From Acidovorax sp. (GTDB lineage Bacteria > Pseudomonadota > Gammaproteobacteria > Burkholderiales > Burkholderiaceae_C): a DNA stretch of 38,488 nucleotides. The position numbers and the translations under genes are program-made. Each line of letters starts with the position of its first letter. The first letter of the stretch is position 1. The notes beneath the pieces are model-generated. The model saw nothing but the letters and a program-made list of their open reading frames with translations. It had not been told where the DNA came from and did no database searches. The DNA is taken from the NCBI GenBank assembly GCA_004210805.1, contig SDXZ01000021.1, forward strand, positions 1 through 38,488. Reading direction: 5' to 3'. This document shows positions 1 through 8,406 of this stretch, piece after piece.

Positions 1-920
1 AGTCGCCCCCCGCCCCGGCGCCCGCAGCGCCAAAACCCAAGAACACGACGGGCACGGTCAAGATCACACATCCCGAACGGGTCATCGACCCCACGACAGG
101 CTTGCGCAAGGTCGACCTGGTGCGGTACTACGAGAGCATTGCCGAGTGGATGCTGCCGCATTTGAAGAACCGACCGGTGTCGCTGGTGCGGGCGCCCACC
201 GGCATCACCGGCGAGCTGTTCTTTCAGAAGCACCTTGAAAGCAAGATGCCCGGGGTGAAAGAGCTTGACCCTGCGCTGTGGCCCGAGCACGCAGCGCTGC
301 TAGGCGTGGATTCCGTCCAGGCGCTGCTGTCGGCCGCGCAGATGAACGTGGTGGAGTTTCACACCTGGAACTCGAAGGTCGCGCGCATCAACCAGCCCGA
401 CCGGTTCATCCTGGACCTGGACCCTGGCGAGGGCGTCACCTGGCCGATGCTGCAGGAGGCGGCTGAGCTCACCCGGGTGATGCTGACGGAGCTGGGCCTC
501 GCCAGCTGGCTCAAAACCAGTGGCGGCAAAGGGCTGCACGTCGTGGTGCCCATCGCACCCAAATGGGACTACACCGAGGTCAAGGCGTTTTCACAGGCGG
601 TGGTGAAACACATGGCCAAGGTCATCCCGTCCAAGTTCGTTGCGGTGATGGGCGGCAAGAACCGGGTGGGCAAGATCTTCATCGACTACCTGCGCAACGG
701 CCACGGGCAAACCACGGTGTGTGCGTTTTCGGCACGCTCGCGGCCGGGCATGGGGGTGTCCATGCCCGTAGCGTGGGAGCAGTTGCGCGAGCTCAAGGGC
801 GGAGCCCAGTGGACCATTGCCACGGCGCGGGAATATCTGAGCTTTCAGAAGGACGACCCGTGGAAAGCGTACTGGAATAAGAAGCAATCCATCCAGCAGG
901 GGATCAAGATGCTCCAGTGA
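1..920 (+). CDS. ligD: Multi-domain DNA ligase D, C-terminal polymerase domain (5' end outside window)
   Basis: The frame is open from the window edge (first full codon at 3), so this is the 3' part of a longer gene. The visible protein is the LigD polymerase/primase (Pol) domain of bacterial non-homologous end joining. Seen in it are the entry segment ITHPERVIDP, the metal-binding LDLDP motif with its two aspartates, the SGGKGLHVVVP segment of the nucleotide site, and a GKIFIDYLRN stretch, all typical of archaeo-eukaryotic primase-type LigD Pol. A Pro/Ala/Lys-rich linker at the very start (bases 3-45) suggests a ligase or phosphoesterase module lies upstream, as in the Pseudomonas-type order with Pol last. 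No ku gene is in view; it may lie left of the window. A TTG at 102 could be read as a start, but the domain clearly begins before it. Confidence 0.93.
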   Translation, partial: SPPAPAPAAPKPKNTTGTVKITHPERVIDPTTGLRKVDLVRYYESIAEWMLPHLKNRPVSLVRAPTGITGELFFQKHLESKMPGVKELDPALWPEHAALLGVDSVQALLSAAQMNVVEFHTWNSKVARINQPDRFILDLDPGEGVTWPMLQEAAELTRVMLTELGLASWLKTSGGKGLHVVVPIAPKWDYTEVKAFSQAVVKHMAKVIPSKFVAVMGGKNRVGKIFIDYLRNGHGQTTVCAFSARSRPGMGVSMPVAWEQLRELKGGAQWTIATAREYLSFQKDDPWKAYWNKKQSIQQGIKMLQ

Positions 921-1043
921 GCGCTCCGTCGGCCCCTCTGTCACGCCCGACGACGGGGAGCAACCCGCCGTCCGGGCACCCCGACGCCCCCCGCGCCAGG
1001 GTAAATCCGCCTCCGGCCGGGCCCTGTCTGGTTACCATTCTTC

Positions 1044-3662
1044 ATGCCCTTGAACTCTGCGATCTCTCTGAGGCGCGCCGAGCAACAGCGCCGTCAACTG
1101 AGGTGGCTGTTGATCGGCGGCAATGTGCTGTTCGGAGCGGCGATGACTGCCTTGGTCATTTCCGTGCTCGCATCCTCCCGCGAGATCCATGAGAAACAGG
1201 CGCTGTCGACCGCCGAGCAGTTTGCGGCGATTGCCAGCGCCAATTTGCAGTCCGAGCTCGGCGTGATCGACACTGCCCTGCGGATATCGGTGGACGACCT
1301 GCAGCGGGCAGGTTTCGGGGCCGGTGCCAGTGCCAAAGATATCAATACCAGCCTGGCTGCAAAACACAGCGTTCTGGACACCGTAGAGGGCTTTCGCCTG
1401 GCCGACGAGAACGGCTTGGTGCGCTGGGGAAACCTCGCCGAGAGCTCCGAGCCGCCCAACATCACCAACCGCGACTTTTTTCACCAAGCCAAGGAGTCGG
1501 CGTCGAGCAAACCCGTGGTGTCGGGGCCGGTCCAGTCCCGGGTGTCGGGCAATTGGGTGGTGATCGTCGCGCGGCCCCTGGCGTGGGGCGGAAAGTTCCG
1601 GGGCGTGCTCTACGCCACCGTCACGGTGGACCACTTTGTCGACATCTTCAAGCGCTACGAGCTGAACGACGGCGACGTCGTTTCCTTGCGCAGCGACGAC
1701 CTTCGGCTGTTGGCCCGATGGTCCCCCGGCAGCGCTGCCACAAGCGAAGTGGGGAACCAGCAGGTGCCGCAAGAGTTGCTCACGGCACTGAGCCACAACC
1801 GGTCAGCGGGAAGCTTCATGGCCACCTCGAGGATAGACGGGCGCAAGCGCACCGTGGCCTACCGGCAGGTGGATGGGTGGCCGTTCCTGGTGATGGCGGG
1901 ACTCGACAACGAGAAATTCTTCGCGCAGTGGGTCGAGGAAATGCGAACCGTGTCGGTGCTCGCCAGCCTGGTGTGGGCGTTGAGCTGCGCAGCGGCTGTG
2001 GTCGTCTACCGGTTCAGCCTGCGCGAGTTGTCCGCAGTGAGTGCGCTCGGTGTGCAAATACGTCACATGCAGACCCTGCTGCGCGTGGCGGGCGACGGCA
2101 TCCACATCGTGAATCCGGACGGAAAGCTGATTGAGCTGAGCGACTCCTTTGCGGAGATGCTCCAGTCTTCACGCGAGAAGCTGCAGGGCCAGCATGTGTC
2201 GAACTGGGACGCCAACCAGGATAGAGCTCGCATCGGTGCGTGGCTGAGCAAGATCAAGGACGGGGACCGGCAGCGTGTGGAGGTTCAGCACCGGCGTGCC
2301 GACGGCAGCGTCATCGATGTGGACCTGCACTGGCACGCGGTGGAAATCGACCAGCAACTTCTGATCTTCGCGTCCGCCAGGGACATCACCGCACAGAAGC
2401 ATCTGCTGCAGAGCCTGGAAGAGTCTTCCGCCCGGATCCGCGACCTGTACGACCAGGCCCCGTGTGGCTACCTTTCGCTCGATGCCGAGGGCCGCTTTGT
2501 CCATGTCAACGCAGTTGCGGCCCAGTGGCTGGGCGGGCCGGCACTGGGGGCCGATCATCAATTTGCCGAGATCCTGGATGCGACCACCCGGCAGCACTTC
2601 AGGGACCATTTCATCGCGCTGGCCACCCAGGACCACGCGCCAGAAATCGACATCTGCCTGTCCCCCGCCCACGCCGAGCGACGCTACGTGCGCATCCACT
2701 CCACAGCGGTGCGTGATGCCGACGGCAATTTCATGATGAGCCGCACCGTGGCCCTGGACATCACCGCACAGCGAGAAGCACAGCAGCAGGTGCAAGCGCT
2801 GCTGCGGGACCAGTCGGCCATGCTCAACAGCGATGTGGTCGGAATGGTCAAGCTGCGGGATCGCAAGGTGAGCTGGAAGAACGCAGCCTTTGAAAAGATG
2901 CTGGGCTACGGAGCGGGCGAGCTGGACGGGATGGACATCGAACAGTTGTGTGCGGAACCGGACGAGCAGCATGCGCTCGCGCAGGACACGCTGCTGCTGA
3001 TGGGCCGGGGTGAAAACTACCGCGACGATGTGCGCCTGAAACGCAAAAACGGGGAGGGCCTCTGGGTGGACCTCAACGGTGTGCAGTTGTCGGACGAAGA
3101 GTCGTTCTGGATGGCCGTGGACATCTCCGAAGCCAAGCGTGCCCATGCGCAGATCAGCCACGTGGCCTTTCACGATGCGCTCACGCAGCTCCCGAACCGG
3201 CTGCTCCTGCTCGACCGGATGCAGCAGGCCCTGGCAGGGGCCGAACGGTTCCGGCACGAGGTCGCGGTGTGCTTCATCGATCTGGATGGATTCAAGGCTG
3301 TCAATGACGCGTACGGCCACGAGACGGGCGACCGGCTCCTCGTCGCCATCGCCGCGCGGATCTCGGGCAGCATCCGGGCGACGGACACCGCAGCGCGGTT
3401 GGGCGGCGACGAGTTTGTGCTGCTGCTCGCGCCTCTGTCAGGGGATGAGTGGCGCGCCATACTGGAGCGACTGTTGCGATCCGCAGACACGCCGATTCAG
3501 CTTGCCGAGGGCCTGGAGGTCAGCGTGGGCATGAGCATCGGGGTGGCGTTGTCCACGGGGCGTACGCAGGCCGAGGTGCTGCTGGCCGAAGCCGATGAAG
3601 CGATGCTGCATGCCAAGCGGTCTGGCAAGCGCCAAATTCACCTCGCGGATGGACCGCTGTGA
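1044..3662 (+). CDS. Membrane diguanylate cyclase with periplasmic sensor and PAS repeats
   Basis: Predicted to make cyclic di-GMP from GTP. The 872-residue chain has a transmembrane helix near residues 21-43, a periplasmic Cache-like sensor to about 305, a second helix near 306-328, then about three PAS-type segments (roughly 340-700) ending in motifs such as ARDITAQK and VALDITAQ. The GGDEF domain follows, with the signature GGDEF at 787-791, so the active site looks intact. An RATD at 778-781, five residues ahead, fits the RxxD inhibitory I-site. There is no EAL domain, so no phosphodiesterase activity is expected. The ATG at 1044 has no obvious Shine-Dalgarno site, so the exact start is less sure than the frame. 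A hybrid kinase with a similar type of sensor region follows after 271 bp. Confidence 0.93.
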   Translation: MPLNSAISLRRAEQQRRQLRWLLIGGNVLFGAAMTALVISVLASSREIHEKQALSTAEQFAAIASANLQSELGVIDTALRISVDDLQRAGFGAGASAKDINTSLAAKHSVLDTVEGFRLADENGLVRWGNLAESSEPPNITNRDFFHQAKESASSKPVVSGPVQSRVSGNWVVIVARPLAWGGKFRGVLYATVTVDHFVDIFKRYELNDGDVVSLRSDDLRLLARWSPGSAATSEVGNQQVPQELLTALSHNRSAGSFMATSRIDGRKRTVAYRQVDGWPFLVMAGLDNEKFFAQWVEEMRTVSVLASLVWALSCAAAVVVYRFSLRELSAVSALGVQIRHMQTLLRVAGDGIHIVNPDGKLIELSDSFAEMLQSSREKLQGQHVSNWDANQDRARIGAWLSKIKDGDRQRVEVQHRRADGSVIDVDLHWHAVEIDQQLLIFASARDITAQKHLLQSLEESSARIRDLYDQAPCGYLSLDAEGRFVHVNAVAAQWLGGPALGADHQFAEILDATTRQHFRDHFIALATQDHAPEIDICLSPAHAERRYVRIHSTAVRDADGNFMMSRTVALDITAQREAQQQVQALLRDQSAMLNSDVVGMVKLRDRKVSWKNAAFEKMLGYGAGELDGMDIEQLCAEPDEQHALAQDTLLLMGRGENYRDDVRLKRKNGEGLWVDLNGVQLSDEESFWMAVDISEAKRAHAQISHVAFHDALTQLPNRLLLLDRMQQALAGAERFRHEVAVCFIDLDGFKAVNDAYGHETGDRLLVAIAARISGSIRATDTAARLGGDEFVLLLAPLSGDEWRAILERLLRSADTPIQLAEGLEVSVGMSIGVALSTGRTQAEVLLAEADEAMLHAKRSGKRQIHLADGPL

Positions 3663-3669
3663 GCGGTCC
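3651..3669 (+). other. Hairpin across the stop codon of the diguanylate cyclase gene
   Basis: An inverted repeat with 8-bp perfect arms (GGACCGCT / AGCGGTCC) and a 3-base loop spans the TGA. No T-run follows, so it is not a classical intrinsic terminator. It could protect the mRNA end or act with Rho. Confidence 0.35.
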
Positions 3670-3789
3670 GGTATGCAGGCCTCCCCGCTTCACGTGGGTG
3701 CCGGCAACTTACGCCAAGGGCCCTCACACCGAAAGGAGGCTACGTTGGGCTCGGTCCTTTAAGCACAGCCGAGATCCATCGAAAGAACA

Positions 3790-3809
3790 TTCGGATGTTG
3801 GAATCCGAA
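3790..3809. promoter_or_regulatory. Inverted repeat ahead of the hybrid kinase
   Basis: Perfect 7-bp arms TTCGGAT and ATCCGAA flank a 6-base spacer, about 125 bp before the kinase start at 3934. It could be an operator or an RNA hairpin. The rest of the gap 3663-3933 shows nothing else that I can name. Confidence 0.3.
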
Positions 3810-3933
3810 CGGACAAAACCGACGGCCACCGAAGGTCGTGACGAATGGGTTTTAATCTGAACCGCTACGTATCGCGTGCTGGCCCCGCACGCCGGATCTA
3901 CTTCACAACAGGAACGTCATTCAAGGACTGAAC

Positions 3934-6090
3934 ATGCGGGACAGCCCACGCACAGCCAAAAACGCTCCCGACCAAGCCGGTGCATCGGTTCGATGGCTCC
4001 GGTTGCTGGCCATCCTCAGCATCGCAGTGCCGTTGTTCATCTATCTCGTCGTGGGGGCCGCGCGGTATGTGTCCGCCCGCGACGATGCAGCGGTGCGGGT
4101 GAGCCGCTCGCTGCGCGTGGCGCACGAACATGCGTCCAAGGTCATTGCCGCGTCGGAAGCGCTGCAAGACAAAGTGTTTGCGCTCGTGAACGGCCGGAAC
4201 GCGACGGACTTGCGCCGCAACGAATCCGCCTTGCACGAGGCCTTGCGCAACCGAACAGTGGACCAGCCGCAGATCCAGTCCATCCTGATCCTGGATGCCC
4301 AGGGCAAGACGGTGGCGAGCAGCCGCCTCTTGCCGTTTCCGGTGCTGGACCTGTCCGATGGCGAGTACTTCCGTGTCCACCAGCAAGGCGCTCAGGGTAC
4401 GCACCTCTCCAAACCCATCATCACCAGGACGTCCAAGGAATCGGTGCTGAACTTGAGCATGGCGTTTCGCGACGACCAGGGAAACTTCGGCGGGGTGATT
4501 AACGTGAGCCTGCTCACGTCATATTTCGGGGCTTACTACAGCGATCTGGTGGCGGACGACCCTGGACTGGCAGTCAGCGTGTTCAGGGAAGGCGGGGAGA
4601 TCTATACCCGCTGGCCCAATCTCGGCAAGGCGCCCGACAAGCTGTCGCCCGACGGCCCGGTGATGACAGAACTGAGCAAAGGGGCAGAGTCGGCGCAACT
4701 GCGCGGAATTTCGTCCTTGAATGGAGAAGACAGCTTTCTGGCCTATCGCAAGGTGGGCAACTATCCGCTGTATATCGGCGCCGGCATGAGCCTGGCGGCG
4801 CTGCGCAACGAGGTGCTTTCCGAGCTGGGAGTATTGTTTGCAATGGGTGCGCTGCCGGTCGCGGCGCTGTTCCTCACGGCCACCATCGCACTGCGCAACG
4901 CCAGAACCGCGCTGGAGACCATGGAAAGCCTGGAGCGCGAGATTGAAACCCGCCGCCGCGCCGAAGAGGCGCTGCTGCAGGCCCAGAAGCTCGAGGCGCT
5001 GGGGCGCCTCACCGGGGGCGTAGCGCACGATTTCAACAATGCGCTGATGGTCATCAGCAACAACCTGCACCTCATCAAACGCACCACGCCCGGCGTGGCC
5101 ACCAAACAGGTGGATTCCATCGCGCGCGCCGTGAAATCCGCCACCAACCTGACCCGCCAGCTGCTGGCCTTCTCGCGCCGACAACCCCTGGTGGCAGAGC
5201 ATGTGGTGCTGCAAGAAAAACTCCCCTCCATCAAGGACCTGATCAGCCCTGCGGTCGGCAGCCAGATCCAGCTGGACGTGCAGGTCGACCCCGACACCGC
5301 GCCCGTGACCCTCGATTTGGCAGAGCTTGAACTGGCCCTGCTGAACCTGGCCATCAACGCACGGGATGCGATGCCCAAGGGCGGCTCGCTCACGATCCGC
5401 GCGCGCAACGCCACCGAGTCCGACGCCAGCGGCCCCACTGCAGACATGGTCCTCATCGAAGTCGCCGACACGGGGACTGGGATTGCGCCCGAACTTCTCA
5501 GCAAGGTTTTTGAGCCGTTCTTCACGACCAAAGCCGTGGGCGAGGGCACGGGCCTGGGCCTGAGCCAGGTGTATGGCATGTGCCAGCGGGTGAACGGGCG
5601 GGCGGAGATTGCCAGCGAGGTCGGTGTCGGCACGCGCGTGCGCCTGCTTCTACCCAGGGCCGACGAGCAGCCAGAAACGGAGGCCGCGCCCGACCCGACT
5701 CTGTCGTCGCTGGACAAGTCTGTGCTCATGGTCGAGGACAACGAGGACGTCGCCGCATCGCTGCTCCCGATCCTGGAGTCCCTCGGATGCCGGGTGACGC
5801 ACGTGGACCGTACCGCCAAGGCCCGCAACCTGCTGGAGCAGGGCGTGCGCCCGGACATCGTGCTGTCCGACGTCGTGATGCCCGGTGACATGGATGGGGT
5901 GGGCCTGGCGCAGTACATCCGCAAGACATGGCCACAGCAGCAGCTGTTGCTGATGACGGGCTACGCCGAACAACTGGACAGCATCCGCAACCTGGGCTTC
6001 GAGGTTCTGCCCAAGCCGTGCACGCCGCAGATGCTCTACACGGCGCTGGCGAAGCTGGTCAAGAATGGGCCGCCCCGCGCCCTGGCTTGA
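3934..6090 (+). CDS. Membrane hybrid sensor histidine kinase with C-terminal receiver domain
   Basis: Predicted two-component sensor of 718 residues: helix near 21-44, a periplasmic double-Cache-type sensor, second helix near 300-321, a short coiled coil, then a HisKA domain with H365 in AHDFNN. The ATPase domain has the N-box NLAINARDAMP, G1 DTGTGI, F-box FEPFFTT and G2 GEGTGLGL. A receiver domain closes the protein, with the acidic pair VEDNED, phospho-acceptor D646 in LSDVVMPG and the lysine in LPKPC. There is no DNA-binding output domain, so the signal must pass to a partner by phosphotransfer or by autoregulation of the kinase. The start is supported by AAGGA seven bases upstream of the ATG. 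It shares its whole layout with the kinase at 13993-16203. Confidence 0.93.
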   Translation: MRDSPRTAKNAPDQAGASVRWLRLLAILSIAVPLFIYLVVGAARYVSARDDAAVRVSRSLRVAHEHASKVIAASEALQDKVFALVNGRNATDLRRNESALHEALRNRTVDQPQIQSILILDAQGKTVASSRLLPFPVLDLSDGEYFRVHQQGAQGTHLSKPIITRTSKESVLNLSMAFRDDQGNFGGVINVSLLTSYFGAYYSDLVADDPGLAVSVFREGGEIYTRWPNLGKAPDKLSPDGPVMTELSKGAESAQLRGISSLNGEDSFLAYRKVGNYPLYIGAGMSLAALRNEVLSELGVLFAMGALPVAALFLTATIALRNARTALETMESLEREIETRRRAEEALLQAQKLEALGRLTGGVAHDFNNALMVISNNLHLIKRTTPGVATKQVDSIARAVKSATNLTRQLLAFSRRQPLVAEHVVLQEKLPSIKDLISPAVGSQIQLDVQVDPDTAPVTLDLAELELALLNLAINARDAMPKGGSLTIRARNATESDASGPTADMVLIEVADTGTGIAPELLSKVFEPFFTTKAVGEGTGLGLSQVYGMCQRVNGRAEIASEVGVGTRVRLLLPRADEQPETEAAPDPTLSSLDKSVLMVEDNEDVAASLLPILESLGCRVTHVDRTAKARNLLEQGVRPDIVLSDVVMPGDMDGVGLAQYIRKTWPQQQLLLMTGYAEQLDSIRNLGFEVLPKPCTPQMLYTALAKLVKNGPPRALA

Positions 6091-6156
6091 GAACCTCGCC
6101 GAGGTGTCAGGCCGGTTGAAAAACCTGCTCACCAAGGTCAAAACAAGGGCGTGTTG

Positions 6157-6188
6157 TCTGACACGGCCGCAGGCCGCCGTCTGTCAGA
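6157..6188 (+). other. Hairpin downstream of the hybrid kinase
   Basis: Seven-base arms TCTGACA and TGTCAGA enclose a second GC-rich pairing (CGGC / GCCG). No T-tract follows. It lies 67 bp after the kinase stop, in the 295-bp gap before the hydrolase gene, and may be a Rho-linked end or a structured leader. Nothing else recognisable is in 6091-6385. Confidence 0.3.
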
Positions 6189-6385
6189 GCGATGGCGTGC
6201 ACGTCCTTCATCATCGCGGGCTTGCCGATGCAACGACGGATCATTCCGCACCCCACACCCGTCAGCAGCATCTCTCCCTGCGTGGGCGTAGGTTTCCATC
6301 TCCGCAATGCCGACGGGCCCGCGGACTCCCGAGGAGCCCGGAGCTCTTCCTCGCGCCACCCTCAAGCGCAACCCGAGAAAGCAGA

Positions 6386-7189
6386 ATGACAACAACAGTA
6401 CGCAACAACGTGCGAGTTTTAGGCTCGGGGCCTGCGACCTTGTTCTTTGCGCACGGTTTCGGGTGCGACCAGAACATGTGGCGCCTGCTCGCGCCCGCCT
6501 ATGCCGAGCGCTACCGCACAGTGCTGTTCGATCTGGTGGGCAGCGGCAATTCGGACCTGAAGGCGTTCGACCCCGTCAAATACGGCAGCCTGCAGGGCTA
6601 CGCAGATGATCTGCTGGAAATCATCCGGGAGTTCGGTGAAGGGCCCTCCATCGTGGTGGGGCACTCCGTGAGCGCAATGATCGGCATGCTGGCCGATGTG
6701 GCGGCGCCGGGGAGCATTGCCGCACACGTCATGGTGGGGCCATCGCCGTGCTACATCAACGACGGCGACTATGTCGGCGGCTTCTCGCGGGAGGACATCG
6801 AGTCGCTCCTGGACGCCCTCGAAAGCAACTACCTGGGCTGGTCCAGCACCATGGCGCCGGCCATCATGGGCGCACCCGAGCAGCCTGCACTGGGGCAGGA
6901 ACTGAGCAACAGCTTTTGCCGGACCGACCCCGAGATCGCCAAGCATTTCGCCCGCGTGACTTTTCTTTCAGACCATCGGGAGCAGTTGCCCCTCCTGGCC
7001 AGCCCGACGCTGATCTTGCAGTGCGACGAAGACATGATCGCGCCCATCGCCGTTGGCGAGTACATGCACCGCGTCCTGCCGCGCAGCACGTTGAAGATCA
7101 TCGAGAACGTGGGGCACTGCCCCCACCTCAGCCAGCCCAGCGCCAGTGCCAGCGCCATGGACGCATTTTTGGTGGCGCAGGGTCTCTGA
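6386..7189 (+). CDS. RsbQ-like alpha/beta hydrolase
   Basis: A 267-residue alpha/beta hydrolase that closely resembles Bacillus subtilis RsbQ, the partner of the PAS-phosphatase RsbP in energy-stress signalling. Shared stretches recalled from RsbQ include GFGCDQ, VGSGNSDL, VGHSV, MVGPSPCYIND, FLSDHRE and the VGHCPH region. The triad is predicted as S94 (in GHSVS), D216 (in CDEDMIAP) and H244, with spacing matching S96/D219/H247 of RsbQ. RsbQ-type proteins have a small hydrophobic pocket and are relatives of plant KAI2/D14, so the protein probably binds or cleaves a small molecule rather than acting as a bulk esterase. The ATG at 6386 is chosen because homology starts there; the open frame continues upstream to 6065 but that part looks non-coding. 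The kinase gene begins one base after its stop, so the two are almost certainly co-translated. Confidence 0.9.
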   Translation: MTTTVRNNVRVLGSGPATLFFAHGFGCDQNMWRLLAPAYAERYRTVLFDLVGSGNSDLKAFDPVKYGSLQGYADDLLEIIREFGEGPSIVVGHSVSAMIGMLADVAAPGSIAAHVMVGPSPCYINDGDYVGGFSREDIESLLDALESNYLGWSSTMAPAIMGAPEQPALGQELSNSFCRTDPEIAKHFARVTFLSDHREQLPLLASPTLILQCDEDMIAPIAVGEYMHRVLPRSTLKIIENVGHCPHLSQPSASASAMDAFLVAQGL

Positions 7190-7190
7190 C

Positions 7191-8330
7191 ATGGCCGAGG
7201 AAGGCGGTGGCATCGACTTCGACCCGCTCGAGGACCTTCCTTGCGGCGTGCTCACCACCGACTCCAAAGGCCTGATTCTTCACACCAATTCCACGTTCTG
7301 CGAATGGACGGGATACCACTGTGACGAAGTGATCGGGCTGCGCCGACTGCAGGACTTTCTGTCCATGGGCGGTCGAATTTTTTATCAGACCCACCTGGCG
7401 CCCTTGTTGGTGATGCAAGGCTCGGTGTCCGAGGTGAAGCTGGACATTCAGCACCATGACAAGACGACCATCCCCGTGGTCATCAACGCCAAGCGCTACC
7501 AGCGCAATGGCGCCTGGTTCCTCCGCGTGGCAGCGTTCGTGGCGAGGGACCGCGACAAATACGAACGTGAGCTGCTCGTGTCCCGCCAGAACCTGGTCGG
7601 GATGGTGGCCGAAGCCACACGGCTCAAAAAACAATCGGAAGACCGCGCGCTTTTTGCCGAGCAGATGATCGGCATCGTGAGCCACGACCTCCGCAATCCG
7701 CTGTCCACCATTCGCCTCGGTATCCAGCTCCTGGAAAAGCGCGGAGTGACGCCGGACCAGAAAGAAACGCTTGGCCGGGTTCACCGCGCGGCCGACCGGG
7801 CCAGCCAGCTCATCAAGGACCTGCTGGACTTCACCTCTGCGCGCATCGGCAGCGGCTTGGCGGTGGCGCTCAAGCCAGTCGACTTGCACCACGTGGTCGC
7901 GCTTGCTGTCGAAGAGCTTTCGCTCGCCTTTCCCGACCGCCGGATCGACCACGTCCTCTGCGGCGAAGGAGCGTGCGAAGCGGATGCGAACCGGGTGACG
8001 CAGGCCCTGGGCAACCTGGTGGCCAACGCGGTGGCCTATGGCCAGGCCGATACCGACATCACGGTGACGTCGTCTGTCGCTTCGGCCGGCTGGCGGGTGA
8101 GCGTACACAACTGGGGCGTCCCGATCGCACCCGAAGCGATAGAGCAGTTGTTCATGCCCATGGTGCGTGGCGTTGCGGAGGACAGTGGCAACCGCAATGT
8201 GGGCCTGGGCCTCTTTATCGTCAATGAAATCGCCAAGGCGCATGGCGGTGGTTTGGACGTGACATCGACCCAGGAACTGGGCACTGAGTTTTCCCTCGGA
8301 GCGCCCCACGCAGGCCGGACGTCCGGTTGA
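7191..8330 (+). CDS. PAS-domain histidine kinase paired with the RsbQ-like hydrolase
   Basis: A 379-residue soluble kinase with no membrane helix. Residues about 12-130 form a PAS sensor that resembles the RsbP PAS domain, with a GGRIFYQTHLAPLL segment, IPVVINA and a closing DKYERELL helix. A coiled linker follows, then HisKA with H165 in VSHDLRNP, the N-box LVANA (N279), a variant G1 box VHNWGVPI, and G2 NVGLGLFIV. There is no receiver or PP2C domain. The gene starts one base after the hydrolase stop. I infer that the hydrolase supplies or presents a ligand to the PAS domain, as RsbQ does for RsbP, but that the output here is phosphotransfer. No cognate response regulator is adjacent; the receivers in the hybrid kinases nearby are the only ones in the window. 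Confidence 0.92.
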   Translation: MAEEGGGIDFDPLEDLPCGVLTTDSKGLILHTNSTFCEWTGYHCDEVIGLRRLQDFLSMGGRIFYQTHLAPLLVMQGSVSEVKLDIQHHDKTTIPVVINAKRYQRNGAWFLRVAAFVARDRDKYERELLVSRQNLVGMVAEATRLKKQSEDRALFAEQMIGIVSHDLRNPLSTIRLGIQLLEKRGVTPDQKETLGRVHRAADRASQLIKDLLDFTSARIGSGLAVALKPVDLHHVVALAVEELSLAFPDRRIDHVLCGEGACEADANRVTQALGNLVANAVAYGQADTDITVTSSVASAGWRVSVHNWGVPIAPEAIEQLFMPMVRGVAEDSGNRNVGLGLFIVNEIAKAHGGGLDVTSTQELGTEFSLGAPHAGRTSG

Positions 8331-8386
8331 CCGGCCGAGCCATCTGCCCCTGTGGGGCGATGGGCTCTGAAAAGACATAGGGCTGG

Positions 8387-8402
8387 GCCCGCGCTAGCGG
8401 GC
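8387..8402. terminator. Possible bidirectional terminator hairpin
   Basis: GCCCGC-GCTA-GCGGGC, perfect 6-bp arms, lies between two convergent genes and directly beyond the stop of the YihY-family gene. A second hairpin (GCCCC-TGT-GGGGC) sits at 8346-8358. Neither has a clear T-tract. Confidence 0.4.
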
Positions 8403-8406
8403 TCGT

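Noticed and set aside
2169-3320. 383-codon minus-strand frame within the diguanylate cyclase gene
   Set aside because: Antisense shadow; the plus-strand PAS and GGDEF domains are clear.
3663-3933. Possible cyclic di-GMP riboswitch between the cyclase and kinase genes
   Set aside because: The expected conserved loops and receptor pairing of GEMM riboswitches were not found; only a simple dyad is there.
6065-6385. N-terminal extension of the RsbQ-like protein
   Set aside because: It overlaps the end of the hybrid kinase gene and has no protein-like character; RsbQ homology begins at 6386.
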